A stretch of 64,000 bases of DNA from DATARH01 sp963712835. GTDB lineage: Bacteria > Pseudomonadota > Alphaproteobacteria > ATCC43930 > CGMCC-115725. The notes beneath the pieces are model-generated. The model worked only from the letters and a program-made list of their open reading frames with translations. It had not been told where the DNA came from and searched no databases. Below are positions 1-9,842 of this stretch, piece after piece. The position numbers were made by a program, and so were the translations under genes. Every line of letters starts with the position of its first letter. Position 1 is the first letter of the stretch. The stretch covers positions 496,001-560,000 of the forward strand of contig CAVQJJ010000002.1 in NCBI GenBank assembly GCA_963712835.1, read 5' to 3'.

Positions 1-207
1 GCCGCCCACAGCCGCGCCGACCGCGGCGCCTGGGGCGCAGCCGACAGGGATCGTCACGATGCAGCCGATCACCGCGCCGGTCGCTGCGCCGCTGGTGCCG
101 CCGGCGACCGCGTTCGCGGCGGGGTCATAGCTTTGAGCAAAAGCCGGGACGGCAAGCCCCAAACCCGCAACAAGCGCAATAGCGCTGGCAAATTTTTGGG
201 TCTTCAT
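1..207 (-). CDS. Exported glycine-zipper protein (partial, 3' end outside window)
   Basis: The reading frame runs leftwards off the window edge, so only the first 69 residues are visible. It starts at an ATG preceded by a near-perfect Shine-Dalgarno (AAAGGAGG, just right of the start, around 212-219). Residues 1-24 form a signal peptide with a cleavage-like AFA-Q junction. The mature part is Gly/Ala-rich with small residues at regular spacing (GGTSGAATGAVIG and GAAVGAAVGG), as in glycine-zipper proteins that insert in or lie against the outer membrane. Two cysteines (about residues 49 and 57) flank a short hydrophobic stretch. The family is inferred from composition only and no specific function can be given. 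Confidence 0.75.
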   Translation of the reverse strand, partial: MKTQKFASAIALVAGLGLAVPAFAQSYDPAANAVAGGTSGAATGAVIGCIVTIPVGCAPGAAVGAAVGG

Positions 208-349
208 TGCTGGCCTCCTTTAAAGCCACAGTCGCTTCCCTGTAGCGGTTGGAAGCGTACCATCGAATATACAAACGAACACCACGACAAAAACTTTATC
301 TCGTTTCCTCTATTAGGTTTTTTGTAAAATATGTTTTAGCGCCTGTCAC

Positions 350-387
350 ATTTTGTTGCGAAGAGGTCGGATTTTGTCGCAAAGAGG
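350..387. promoter_or_regulatory. Tandem direct repeat, possible operator
   Basis: Two 17-nt copies (350-366 and 371-387) read ATTTTGTtGCgAAGAGG and ATTTTGTcGCaAAGAGG, 21 bp apart, which is two helical turns. They lie in the divergent intergenic region (208-461) between the glycine-zipper gene and the dehydrogenase-like gene at 462. Spacing and placement suit a transcription-factor site; the regulator is unknown. Confidence 0.35.
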
Positions 388-461
388 GATGGTTAGGCCT
401 CGCCAGGCAACACGGTTCGCGATAGGCTCCTGGATAATCCGCTTTCGCAGAGAGGCACCTC

Positions 462-1316
462 ATGGGCATCACGGTTGCAATCATGGCGCAGGGCACGATG
501 GGCGCCGGGGTCGGCAAGCGCCTCTCCGAGCGCGGCGCTACGGTAAGGACGCTGCTCTCCGGGCGCAGCGAGGCGAGCGCCAATCGCGCCAAGGCCGCCG
601 GCATGACCCCCGCCGTTGACGAGCGCGACCTGCTCCAGGGTGCCGATTATTTTCTGTCGATCCTGCCGCCCGACCAGGCTGAGGGACTGGCCTCGCGCCT
701 TGCGCCGGCGCTGCAATCGTTGCCGAAGAAGCCGGTCTATGTCGATTGCAACGCGGTAAGCCCGCAGACCGCCGAGCGCATCGCCGGCATCGTCGAGCCG
801 ACCGGCGCCGCCTTTGTCGATGGCGGGATCATCGGCGGCCCGCCGCGTGAGGGCTACAGCCCGGCGATCTACGCCTCGGGCCCGGACGCTCAGCGCACCA
901 AGCCTATCGCCGAGTACGGCATCGACTGGCGCGTCATCGCCGGGCCGATCGGTGCCGCCTCCGGTCTCAAGATGTCCTACGCCGGCATCACCAAGGGCAC
1001 CACGGCGATCGCCGCGGCGATGCTACTCGGCGCGGCGCGCTTCGGCTGCGCCGAGGCGCTGATCGCCGAACTGTCGTCGTCGCAACCCGAGATGCTTGCG
1101 CGCATGAAGAAGAATATCCCCGGCATGTACGACAAGGCCTATCGCTGGGTCGGCGAGATGCAGGAAATCAGCGATTTCCTCGACGCCAACGCGCCGTCAT
1201 CGGAGATGTACCGTGGCATCGCCGGGCTCTATGACTTCCTCGCCGCGGCCGAGGCGGAGGACCGTAAAGCCGACGAGAACGCGATCAAGACCTTGGATCG
1301 CGTGCTGGGGCGGTAG
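462..1316 (+). CDS. 6-phosphogluconate-dehydrogenase-like NAD(P)-binding protein, DUF1932
   Basis: The 284-residue protein has an N-terminal Rossmann fold of the beta-hydroxyacid dehydrogenase superfamily (MGITVAIMAQGTMGAGVG at residues 1-18, with a slightly irregular glycine loop). The C-terminal helical domain (about residues 170-270) contains the SYAGITKGTTA stretch and the KK-IPGMYDKAYRWV-EM segment typical of DUF1932. Such proteins are NAD(P)-dependent dehydrogenases of unclear substrate. The active-site lysine expected in the second domain can be assigned to the K of the S-Y-A-G-I-T-K segment. The gene stands alone, with a transporter remnant converging from the right, and a second enzyme of the same superfamily lies at 2194-3078. 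Confidence 0.85.
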   Translation: MGITVAIMAQGTMGAGVGKRLSERGATVRTLLSGRSEASANRAKAAGMTPAVDERDLLQGADYFLSILPPDQAEGLASRLAPALQSLPKKPVYVDCNAVSPQTAERIAGIVEPTGAAFVDGGIIGGPPREGYSPAIYASGPDAQRTKPIAEYGIDWRVIAGPIGAASGLKMSYAGITKGTTAIAAAMLLGAARFGCAEALIAELSSSQPEMLARMKKNIPGMYDKAYRWVGEMQEISDFLDANAPSSEMYRGIAGLYDFLAAAEAEDRKADENAIKTLDRVLGR

Positions 1317-1322
1317 CGCTCC

Positions 1323-1640
1323 TCACGCCGAGCGCGACGCCATCCCGGTCGAAGCGGCCGTCGCGCGGCCGAGATCGGGCAAGTCCAGCTCGACCTCGCG
1401 CGTCTCGGGTCCGATCGCCGCGCCGGCGATCATCAGCAGACCCGAGATCAGGATCAGCACGATTGGCGCATAGAGGTACGGCATCACCTTGCCCAGCCAC
1501 AGCAGATAGATCGCCGAAAACGACGGGATGATGATTGCGACGCTATAGCCGATGCCATAGCCGCTGGCGCGCACGCGCGTCGGGAAGCGCTCGCAGATAT
1601 AGGTGGTCGCGATCCCCCAGGGCGATATGGCGACGACATT
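1323..1640 (-). pseudogene. Remnant (C-terminus) of an MFS transporter
   Basis: Read leftwards from 1640, the frame encodes about 105 residues resembling the last two membrane helices of a metabolite/H+ symporter-type MFS protein: SPWGIATTYICERFPTRVRA, the loop motif ERFPTRVRASG, two hydrophobic helices (SVAIIIPSFSAIYLLWLG and LYAPIVLILISGLLMIAGA) and a tail with GPETREVELDLPDL. A TGA at 1641-1643 closes the frame upstream and there is no usable start before the conserved part, so roughly three quarters of the gene is missing. What remains abuts the Gly/Tyr-rich gene, which suggests a deletion. The fragment is unlikely to be functional. Confidence 0.7.
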
Positions 1641-1713
1641 TCATAAGCGCCAGACGCAAAGCGGGCGGCGTTGCCGCCGCCCGCTCCGTTCGCGAACTCT
1701 TTAGAAGTTCGGG

Positions 1714-2037
1714 TTAGTAGCCGTACCCGTAATACCCAGGGCCGTACCCGTACGGATAGCCATAGCCGTAAGAATAGGGGTAACCGTAGTAGTACGGGGA
1801 CGAGGCTAACGCCGCGCCGGCTAGCGCGCCGGCGGCGAGACCGAAGCCGATCCCAGCGCCGCCCCAGCCACGGCCGCCGCCGTGCCAACCACCCCCACCG
1901 TGCCAGCCGCCATGCCCGCCACCGCCGTGCCACCCGGCTTCGGCGGCCGTCGGCGCCATGCTGAACGCACCCGCAGCCACGATCGCGGTCGACAGCGCCA
2001 CCGCCCGGCCGGTCTTTTTCAGGAATTCGTAAGTCAT
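1714..2037 (-). CDS. Exported Gly/Trp/His- and Gly/Tyr-rich low-complexity protein
   Basis: The ATG at 2037 is chosen because GGAG lies 7 nt upstream and it begins directly with a signal peptide (MTYEFLKKTGRAVALSTAIV, ending about A-E-A at residue 34). The product is 107 residues. After cleavage come GWHGGGG-type repeats (about residues 35-57), a hydrophobic glycine-rich segment (GIGFGLAAGALAGAALA, about residues 60-76) and a tail of Tyr-Gly and Tyr-Pro repeats. Short Gly/Tyr-rich exported proteins are common in soil alphaproteobacteria and resemble sulfur-globule or surface-coat proteins. Function is unknown. Composition differs sharply from its neighbours. Confidence 0.75.
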   Translation of the reverse strand: MTYEFLKKTGRAVALSTAIVAAGAFSMAPTAAEAGWHGGGGHGGWHGGGGWHGGGRGWGGAGIGFGLAAGALAGAALASSPYYYGYPYSYGYGYPYGYGPGYYGYGY

Positions 2038-2193
2038 CTCATCTCTCCACTTCTCGCGGCACGCTCCGAAGAGCATGGCCGCGTCTGTAGTGCTAACGAG
2101 ATGGGGACCCGATCATTCCATTAAACGCTACGGAACCGTGTAATTAAAGTAGGCTGGCATGCGTCTCAATCGGGGATGCGAAGGCGGAGGAGG

Positions 2194-3078
2194 TTAGCCT
2201 TCGGCCACCTTGTGCCCGGCGAGGTGCTCCAGCACCTGCACCAGCCCGGAATGGTCCCAGCCCTTGCCGCCGAGCGGCGTCGCGGCGTTGAACAATTCCT
2301 GCGTCGTCGCCGTGTTGGGCAGCGATACCCCGAGCGCGCGGGCGCCCGCCAGCGCGAGGCCGAGATCCTTCTGGTGCAGCTCGATCCGGAAGCCGGGTGC
2401 GAAGGTACGCTTGATCATCCGCTCGCCGTGCACTTCGAGGATGCGCGAGGCCGCGAACCCGCCCATCAGCGCCTGGCGCACCTTGGCCGGGTCGGCGCCG
2501 GCCTTCGACGCGAACAGCAGCGCCTCGGCCACCGCCTCGATGTTGAGCGCGACGATGATCTGGTTCGCGACCTTGGTGGTCTGCCCGGCGCCGACATCGC
2601 CGACCAGCGTGATGTTCTTGCCCATCAGCTCGAACAGCGGGTTCACCCTGGCGAAATCCGCCTCGGAGCCGCCGCACATGATCGTGAGGCTCGCCGCCTT
2701 GGCGCCGACCTCGCCGCCCGACACCGGCGCGTCGACATAGCCGCAGCCCTTCTCGGCGACCTTTTTGGCGAATTCCTTGGTCTCGATCGGCGAGATCGAG
2801 CTCATGTCGACGACCAGCTTGCCCTTCGACAGCCCGGCGACGACGCCGTCGGGCGACAGCAGCACATCAGCGACGTCGGGCGTGTCCGGCACCATGATGA
2901 TGACCACTTCCGACTGCTCGGCGATCGCCTTCAGCGTGTCGCACACCGTGGCGCCGGCTTCCTTGACCGGCGCGGGACAGGTGCGCTTGCCGTAGACGAA
3001 AAGCTGATGCCCGCCCTTGATCAGGTTGAGGGCCATCGGATGACCCATGATCCCGAGACCGATGAAACCCACCTTCAT
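2194..3078 (-). CDS. glxR: 2-hydroxy-3-oxopropionate (tartronate semialdehyde) reductase
   Basis: The enzyme reduces tartronate semialdehyde to D-glycerate with NAD(P)H in glyoxylate/glycolate or glucarate breakdown. The chosen ATG (3078) has GGAGA 8-12 nt upstream and opens with the Rossmann motif MKVGFIGLGIMGHPMA; length (294 aa) matches the family. Landmarks are the substrate-binding DAPVSGGEVGA segment (around residue 120), the catalytic lysine in GAGQTTKVANQIIVA (around residue 170) and the C-terminal HQKDLGLAL with its conserved lysine. The gene is monocistronic and divergent from the hydrolase at 3156. GarR/GlxR proteins are hard to separate from other hydroxyisobutyrate-type dehydrogenases, so the substrate is likely but not certain. 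Confidence 0.85.
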   Translation of the reverse strand: MKVGFIGLGIMGHPMALNLIKGGHQLFVYGKRTCPAPVKEAGATVCDTLKAIAEQSEVVIIMVPDTPDVADVLLSPDGVVAGLSKGKLVVDMSSISPIETKEFAKKVAEKGCGYVDAPVSGGEVGAKAASLTIMCGGSEADFARVNPLFELMGKNITLVGDVGAGQTTKVANQIIVALNIEAVAEALLFASKAGADPAKVRQALMGGFAASRILEVHGERMIKRTFAPGFRIELHQKDLGLALAGARALGVSLPNTATTQELFNAATPLGGKGWDHSGLVQVLEHLAGHKVAEG

Positions 3079-3155
3079 GATCTTTCTCCGCTGAACTCGC
3101 CTGCGCTCCGCGCACAGTGCTACAGAAGAAGGCAACGGCTCAAGCGGGGAGGGGG

Positions 3156-4046
3156 ATGCGGCGGGTGGCGGCGGCGCTCACGCTTGTCCTATGTCTGATC
3201 GGGCCGGCGGCGGCGCAGCAAGCGCCTGGACCGGCGGGCGAGGAGACTGGACCCTGGCGCGAGCGGATCCATTGGGTGCCGCTCAGCGCCGACGGCGTGC
3301 AGCGCCTGCTCTACACGCGCGTCTGCCGGCCGCCGGGCGAGGTTCCCGCGCGGGTCGTGGTGCTGGCGCACGGCACCCCGGCGGAAGTCTCCCAGCGCGG
3401 TACGATGAAGCCCTATGCGTGCAACAGCGAGGCGGCCCGCTGGTTTCTCGACCGCGGCTTTTTCGTCGTCTCGTCGCTGCGGCGCGGCTATGGCGCGACC
3501 GGCGGTGCGGCCGATGACTCTATGCCGAATTGCGCCCGTGCCGTGCGCGACTACGCGCGCACCGGGCTCAGCAGCGCCGCCGACATCGCCGCCACGGTCG
3601 ACTACGCCGCCGCGCTGCCCTTCGCGCGACCGACCGGGATTGTCCTGGTCGGCCAGTCGGCCGGCGGTCTCGGGGCTATCGCCCACGATTCGCTGCCGCA
3701 TCCGCGGGTCAGTGCGATCGTCAACTTCGCCGGCGGCCATGGCGGCCATTTCGACAATCAGCCGAACCAGAATTGCCAGCCCGAGCGCCTGCCCGTCGCC
3801 GCCGGAACCCTCGCGCGCACCGCGACCACCCCGATGCTGTGGATTTACGCCGCGAATGACAGCTTTTTCGCGCCGCCGATCGCCAAGGCCATGTATGACG
3901 CCGATGCGCAAGCCGGCGGCCGGGCGGAGTTTTATCAGCTCCCGGCCTTCGGTACGGATGGCCACCTGCTGTTCGTCGGCCACGGCGGATCGGCGATTTG
4001 GGGGCCGCTGGTCGAGCGCTATCTCGCGACCCTACCCGCGCAATAA
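3156..4046 (+). CDS. Secreted alpha/beta hydrolase (dienelactone hydrolase-like)
   Basis: The start at 3156 is preferred over one 39 nt upstream because a purine-rich GGGGAGGGGG precedes it and residues 1-20 then form a clean signal peptide (MRRVAAALTLVLCLIGPAAAQ). The 296-residue product has an alpha/beta-hydrolase core: oxyanion region VVLAHGTPAE, nucleophile elbow VGQSAGGLG (Ser in G-Q-S-A-G), an acid in YAANDSFF and the catalytic His in FGTDGHLLF. Two Cys pairs (VCRPPG/YACNSE and NCARAV/NQNCQPE) may form disulfides in the periplasm. It is an esterase or peptidase of unknown substrate. Weaker relatives of the fold occur at 17716, 24774 and 51233. Confidence 0.8.
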   Translation: MRRVAAALTLVLCLIGPAAAQQAPGPAGEETGPWRERIHWVPLSADGVQRLLYTRVCRPPGEVPARVVVLAHGTPAEVSQRGTMKPYACNSEAARWFLDRGFFVVSSLRRGYGATGGAADDSMPNCARAVRDYARTGLSSAADIAATVDYAAALPFARPTGIVLVGQSAGGLGAIAHDSLPHPRVSAIVNFAGGHGGHFDNQPNQNCQPERLPVAAGTLARTATTPMLWIYAANDSFFAPPIAKAMYDADAQAGGRAEFYQLPAFGTDGHLLFVGHGGSAIWGPLVERYLATLPAQ

Positions 4047-4090
4047 CCCTCCGCACCGCTAATCTATGCGATAATCGTAACTTTGCGTTC

Positions 4091-4120
4091 TTGACAATAA
4101 CATTCGCGAACCCATATCGC
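4091..4120 (+). promoter_or_regulatory. Possible sigma-70-type promoter
   Basis: A perfect TTGACA (4091-4096) is followed, 18 bp later, by TATCGC (4115-4120). It lies about 120 nt upstream of the alpha-2-macroglobulin start. The -10 is weak, so this is tentative. Confidence 0.3.
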
Positions 4121-4239
4121 CGCGCATGGCGAACTATCCCCTGCAACCGCATCGCTCCAAAATCCGTATTGCACGCCAGTTCGGGCACTGCTCGGATAGC
4201 CGCGTCGCGTGCGCCGGGTTCGGCCGCTTGGGGGTTTTG

Positions 4240-7200
4240 ATGTTTCGCATTTTGTCGTTCGTCCTGGTGCTCGCCGCGGGTTTCTGGGCCGGCTCCTGGG
4301 CGCTGCCGGCCGCTGCGGCGGATTACGAGTTCGAAGGAGCTGGCCGATGCCGGCGCACAGTACAAGCAGGACCTGCTGGACAAGGTTCCCGACGCCAAGC
4401 GCAAACCCAACCTGATCCCGCGCCTGCGCCAGGACGCGGCCGACGAATACAAGGCGAAGCGCTACAGCCAGGCGGTCGACGACCTCGAGACCGCGATCTC
4501 CTACGGTGCCGATGACGGGCTCGTCTGGCTGCGCCTCGCCCAGGCGCAGGCCGCCGATGGCGACGAAGACCACGTCATGGCCGCCGCCTACAACGCCTAC
4601 CGCAAGTCGGCCGACCCGGTGGAGCGCGGCAATGCGCTCTTCATCATCGGCAACGATTACGACCGTCACGACAAGTACAAGGAGGCGCTCGCCGTCTTCC
4701 AGGCCGGGCTCGGCTTCACCCAGGCCGCGGGGGTCGCGACGCGGGTCGATCAGCTGAAGGCGCTGGTCGCGTTTCGCGTCATCAAGGTCGAGGTCGAGGC
4801 GGAGGCCGATACCGCGCGCGCCTGCCTGCGCTTCAACGAGCCGATCGCCACCAAGGGCGACGTGTCTTACGCCGCCTATGTGCGCTCGACCCCCGAACTC
4901 GCCGGCATCGTCACCGGGCGCGGCGACATGGTGTGCCTCGAAGGGCTGAAGCACGGCGAGACCTACCAGGTCTCGCTGCTCGCCGGCTTCCCGTCCGACA
5001 CCGGCGAGAAGACGCTCACCGACTTCAAGACCAACGTTGTTGTCCCCGACCGCAAGCCGGTGATCAGCTTCTCGGGCGCCGGTTATGTGCTGCCGCGCGA
5101 AGGCAGCGCGGGGCTGCCGGTCACCACGGTCAATCTCGACCGGGTCAAGGTACGCATTCTCAAGGTCAACGAGCGCAACCTGGTGCCGAGCCTCGACGCC
5201 GACCGGCTCACATCGACCACCGGCGCCGACGATGTCGACACGCTCGCCTCGAGCGCCGGAAGCCTGGTGTGGCAGGGTGAGATGGCGATCAAAGGCGAGC
5301 GCAACCGCGCCGTCACCACCGCGATCCCGCTGAAGGACATCCTCAAGGACAAGGGGCCGGGGGTTTATCTCGCCGCCGTCGAGCGCGCCGACGTCAAGGA
5401 GGGTGGAGACACCCAGATCGCGACCAACTGGATCCTCGTCTCCAATCTCGGCCTCACGACCTATACCGGCTCCGACGCGATGGTCGTCGCGGCGCGTTCG
5501 CTGGCCGACGCGCAGCCGATCCCCGGCGTCATCCTCAAGCTCTACGCGCACGACAATAACGAGCTCGGCGCGGCGACGACCGACAAGGACGGCATCGCCC
5601 GCTTCGCGGCCGGCCTGTTGCGCGGCAAGGGCGGCGAAGAGCCGTATGCCGTGATGGCCTACGGGGCCGACGGCGACTTCAACTTTCTCGAACTCGGCCG
5701 CGCCGCCTTCGACCTCAGCGACCGCGGGGTCAGCGGCCGCGCCCCGCCGGGTCCGGTCGACGCCTATCTCTACACCGATCGCGGCATCTACCGGCCGGGC
5801 GAGAATGTCCATTTGATGGCGCTGGTGCGCGACGCCCAGGCAAACGCGCTGTCCAACGTACCGCTGACGCTGAAGCTGCTGCGTCCTGACGGCATCGCCG
5901 TCGACAGCAAGCAGCTGGATGCCGGCTCGCCCGGCGGATCCTTGGGCGCGCATTACCAGATGTATGCGCTGCCGCGCGACGCGCGGATGGGCACCTGGGT
6001 GGCCGACCTTTATGTCGATCCCAAGGCACCCGCGGTCGGCACCGTGTCGTTCCGGGTCGAGGATTTCGTACCGCCGACCTTGAAGGTCGAGCTGTCGGCG
6101 AGCGACGCGCCGATCCACCTCAACGAGGCCTACCCGATCTCGATCCTCGGCAAATATTATTACGGCGCGCCGGGGGCGGGGCTCGCGGTCGAGGCGCATG
6201 CGCAAATCGCCTTCGCCGTCCAGCCCTTCCCGAGCGAGCCCGATTTCCAGTTCGGCCTTGTCGACGAGAAGTTCGATGGCGTCAGCAAGGACATCGACGC
6301 GCCTTCGACCGATGCCGACGGCAAGTCGAGCGCCGAGATCAACCTGACCGACTTGCCCGACTTGACGAAGCCGCTCGACGCGACGATCGAGGTCAGCGTC
6401 TACGAGCCGAGCGGGCGCGCGATCACCGCCAACATCACCCGGCCGATCCGCGAGCGCGCGGTGGCGATTGGGCTGCGCACCAATGCCGGCGATGACGGCG
6501 TGGCCGAGGGCTCGGCGTCGAAGATGGACGTCATCGCCGTCGACGAGGCCGGCAAGCGCATTGCCGCGCCGGGCCTGCGCTGGGAGCTGATCCGCGAGCA
6601 CTGGCAGTACGACTGGTATTCGGCCGGCGGCTCATGGCGCTACCGCCGCCAGGTGCGCGACGAGCCGATCGACAGCGGCACCGTCGATGTCCCTGACGGT
6701 ACCATGGCGACGCTGTCGAAGAACCTGCCCGCCGGGCGCTATCGCTGGGAAATTCGCGACGCCAAGACCGGCGCGCAATCGAGCGTGCGGTTCCATGTCG
6801 GCTGGTGGGTCGAGGCTGAGTTGCCCGACGTCCCCGACAAGCTCACCGCGACGCTCGACAAGAAGAGCTACCAGGCCGGCGACACCGCGAAGCTTTTCAT
6901 CAAGGCGCCGTTTGCCGGCGAGGCGGAGCTGGCGATCGCCTCGGACAAGGTCGTCTCGCTCAAATCGTTCGAGCTGCCGGAGGGCGGCACGACGCTCGAC
7001 ATTCCGGTCGATGCGCATTGGGGCAGCGGCGTCTACGCACTGGTGACCGCGTACCGGCCGGCAAGCTCCCCCGACCCGGCAAGCGCGGGAACCTCATTGC
7101 GTGGGCCGGGGAGGGCGGTCGGAATCGCCTGGCTCGGCGTCGATCCGGCGCCGCGCACGCTCGGCGTGACCTTGTCCGCTCCGGATGTCGTGCGGCCGCG

Positions 7201-9481
7201 CGCGCCTGCCTCGGTGCCGATCAAGGTGGCCGGCCTCGATAAGGGCCAGGAAGCTTATGTGACGCTCGCCGCGGTCGACGAGGCGGTGCTGAAGCTCACC
7301 GATTTCGACAGCCCGTCCCCCGCCGATCATTTCTTCGGCAAGGAGCGGCTCGGGGTCGAGCTGCGCGACCTTTATGGCCGGCTGATCGACCCGCATGCCG
7401 GCGCGGTTGGCGTGTTGCGCAGCGGCGGCGACAATTTCGCCAAGCGCTCGGTCGCCGGCCTGCCCGACAAGAGCAACCGCGTGGTCGCGCTGTTCTCCGG
7501 CATCGTCAAGCTCGATGCCGATGGCGCGGCGACCGTCAAGTTCGACATGCCCGACTTCCAGGGCCAGTTGCGGCTGATGGCGGTGGCCTTCGCCGCGCAC
7601 AAGGTCGGAGCGGCGGCCGCCCAAATGACGGTGCGCGATCCCGTCGTGACGATGGTGGCGCTGCCGCGTTTCCTCGCTCCGGGTGACGCGGCGCGGCTCG
7701 CGGTCACCATCAACAATCTCGAAGGCCCGGCTGGCGACTACGCGCTCAAGATGACCGCGACCGGCGCCGGCGGCTTCGCGACCCCGGTCGACCGCACGAT
7801 CCATCTCGATGCCGGCGCCAATTTCAGCGACGGTTTCACGCTCGCCGCGACGACGGTCGGCAACGTCGCGGTGCATCTCGACCTGACCGGCCCGGGCAAC
7901 ACCCAGATTGCGCGCGACTTCAAGATCGGCGTGCGCCCGGCGCAGTCCTATCAGCTACGCCGCTTTGTCGGCCAGATGGCGCCGGGCCAGAGCGTCACGC
8001 TCGACGATTCCGCCGCCGACGAGTTCCTGCCCGGCACCGCCGAGGCTGTGCTGTCGGTCAGCCCGCGTCCCCAATGGGACGTGCCGGCGCTGTTGGAGGC
8101 GCTCGACCGCTACCCCTATGGCTGCCTCGAGCAGACGACGAGCCGCGCGTTGCCGCTGCTCTATGTCAGCGAGGTCGCGAAGCTCTGGCACACCGATCCC
8201 GGCTTCGACCCGGCGAAGGAGGTCGCCGGCGCGATCGGCCATATCGCCGAGCTGCAGCGCTCGGACGGCAGCTTCGGCGTGTGGAGCGACACCGACGACA
8301 CGGTGCCATGGCTCGACGCCTATGCCGCTGACTTCCTGATGCGCGCCCAGGAGCACGGCAACACCGTGCCCGATTTCGCGATGAAGGGCGTCGTCGGCTG
8401 GCTGCAGAATTACGTCAAGCAGGAGCACAAGGACGACAAGGACCTGCCGGCGCTGGCCTACGCGCATTACGTGCTTGCCCGCGCCAAGGCCGACGATCTC
8501 GGCGCGCTCCGCTATTTCAACGACACGGCGATGACCCGGCTGCCGACTCAGCTGGCGAAAGCGCAGCTCGCCGCCGCGCTCACGCTCTACGGCGACACGA
8601 CCCGCGCCCAGGCGGCTTACGCCGCGGCGCTCGCCGCGCCGCCGCCGCGCGACAAGGCGCTGCGCTATGTCGATTACGGCAGCGAGCTGCGCGACAGCGC
8701 CGCGGCGCTCGCCTTCGCCGCCGGCGACCCGGCCAATCGGCCGCGGCTCACCGCGATCATCGACCGCATCGCCGAGCTCTTCGCCAAGGCCGACCGCACC
8801 AGCACCCAGGAGCAGGCCTGGCTGCTGCTCGCGGCCGAGGCGGCGGCGAAAATCACCGGCAACAGCATGACCGTCGCGGTCGGCGACAAGCCGCCTGAGA
8901 CCCGCGACAAGCCGGAATATTTCCACCGCGCGCTCGGCGCCAGCGCGCCGGCGGTGACTGTCGCCAATCGCGGCACGCAGCCGCTGTGGCGCAGCGTCTC
9001 GATCACCGGCGTCGTCAAGGCCGAGCTGCCGGCCGAGAACAGCGGCTATGTCGTCAGCCGTCAGGTCTATAATCAGGACGGCACCGCCGCCGATCTCACC
9101 AAGGCGCGGCAGACCGACCTCTTTGTCGTGGTCCTGGCCGGCACGCGCAAGGATTCCGGCCAGGACGCGCGAGCGCTGGTCGTCGATCTGCTGCCCGCCG
9201 GGTTCGAGATCCAGAATGCGGCCGCGCCCACCGGCGATGCTTCGGGCGCCTATTCCTGGCTCAAGGACATTTCGACCCCGACCTACAGCGAGGCGCGCGA
9301 CGACCGCTACATCGCCGCGCTCGATCTGCCGAGCGGCAGGGCGAACTTCACGCTCGCCTATGTCGTGCGCGCGATAACGCCTGGCACCTTCAAATACCCG
9401 GCGCTCGATGTCGAGGACATGTACGACCCCGAAACCTACGGCCGCACCGCGATGGGGTCGCTGACCGTGCAGCCGCGGTAG
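4240..9481 (+). CDS. Bacterial alpha-2-macroglobulin with an apparent +1 frameshift near the N-terminus
   Basis: A periplasmic thioester-trap protease inhibitor. The signal peptide starts at ATG 4240 (MFRILSFVLVLAAGFWAGS, ending A-A-A-D) but reads in a different frame from the body. The body frame takes over at 4334 with KELADAGAQYKQDLLDK. Removing one base (the g at about 4333) joins them as ADYEF-KELAD and gives 1746 residues; the first in-frame ATG of the body alone is at 4577 and would lose the signal and the TPR-like start. The body shows the MG-domain marker YTDRGIYRPGENVHL and the thioester motif G-C-L-E-Q at 8120-8134 inside the helical TED domain. The gene precedes pbpC, the classic partner thought to repair peptidoglycan while A2M traps invading proteases. 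The frameshift may be a sequencing error, since the rest of the 5.2 kb frame is intact. Confidence 0.9.
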
Positions 9482-9493
9482 GGATGGTGATGA

Positions 9494-9842
9494 GGTTCAT
9501 GCGTCCTTCGAGGCTTTGCTGTGCAAAGCGCCTCAGAGTCGGACTCAAATGAAATCAACCCAGCCAAACAGTTATCGTCTCCCCCGCGAAAGCGGGGGCC
9601 CAGGGCGACCGTGCCGGCGGGTCGATGGCTTAGCCTCAGCCGAGGCTGGAACTTGAACCTCTGCCTCGTCGCTCGCCGCTGGGTTCCCGCCTTCGCGGGA
9701 ACGACGAAGAATCCAGCTCATGGGAAACGTTGAATTCATTTCAAGTCAGCCTCTGAGGACGAGGATTTTTCTTTATGCCATCCACCAACCACCCTCATCC
9801 TGAGGAGCGCTCAACGGGCGTGTCTCGAAGGACGCTGAGGCG
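9494..9842. repeat. Nested palindromic repeat mosaic running into pbpC
   Basis: Three inverted-repeat pairs are nested. Outer: GCGTCCTTCGAG at 9501-9512 with CCTCAG at 9531-9536, matched in inverted form by CCTGAGGAGCGC and CTCGAAGGACGC at 9799-9835. Middle: 9531-9558 against 9731-9759 (CCTCAGAG-CTGACT-like arms). Inner: about 9575-9605 (hairpin CCCCCGC-GAAA-GCGGGGG) against about 9680-9712 (hairpin TTCCCGC-CTTC-GCGGGAA). The inner pair is the same family as the element at 55040. The outer right copy lies inside the pbpC reading frame. There is no separate gene in 9482-9774. Confidence 0.75.

Noticed and set aside
4322..4345. Programmed frameshift in alpha-2-macroglobulin
   Set aside because: There is no slippery codon plus stop arrangement, and the family is not known to use recoding. 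A base error or real lesion is simpler.
4064..6601. 845-codon open frame antisense to alpha-2-macroglobulin
   Set aside because: Long antisense frames are expected in this GC-rich coding DNA; its Arg/Gly/Asp-rich translation has no domain.
9581..9701. CRISPR-like array between A2M and pbpC
   Set aside because: The repeats are inverted, not direct, and no regular spacers occur; they are palindromic intergenic elements.
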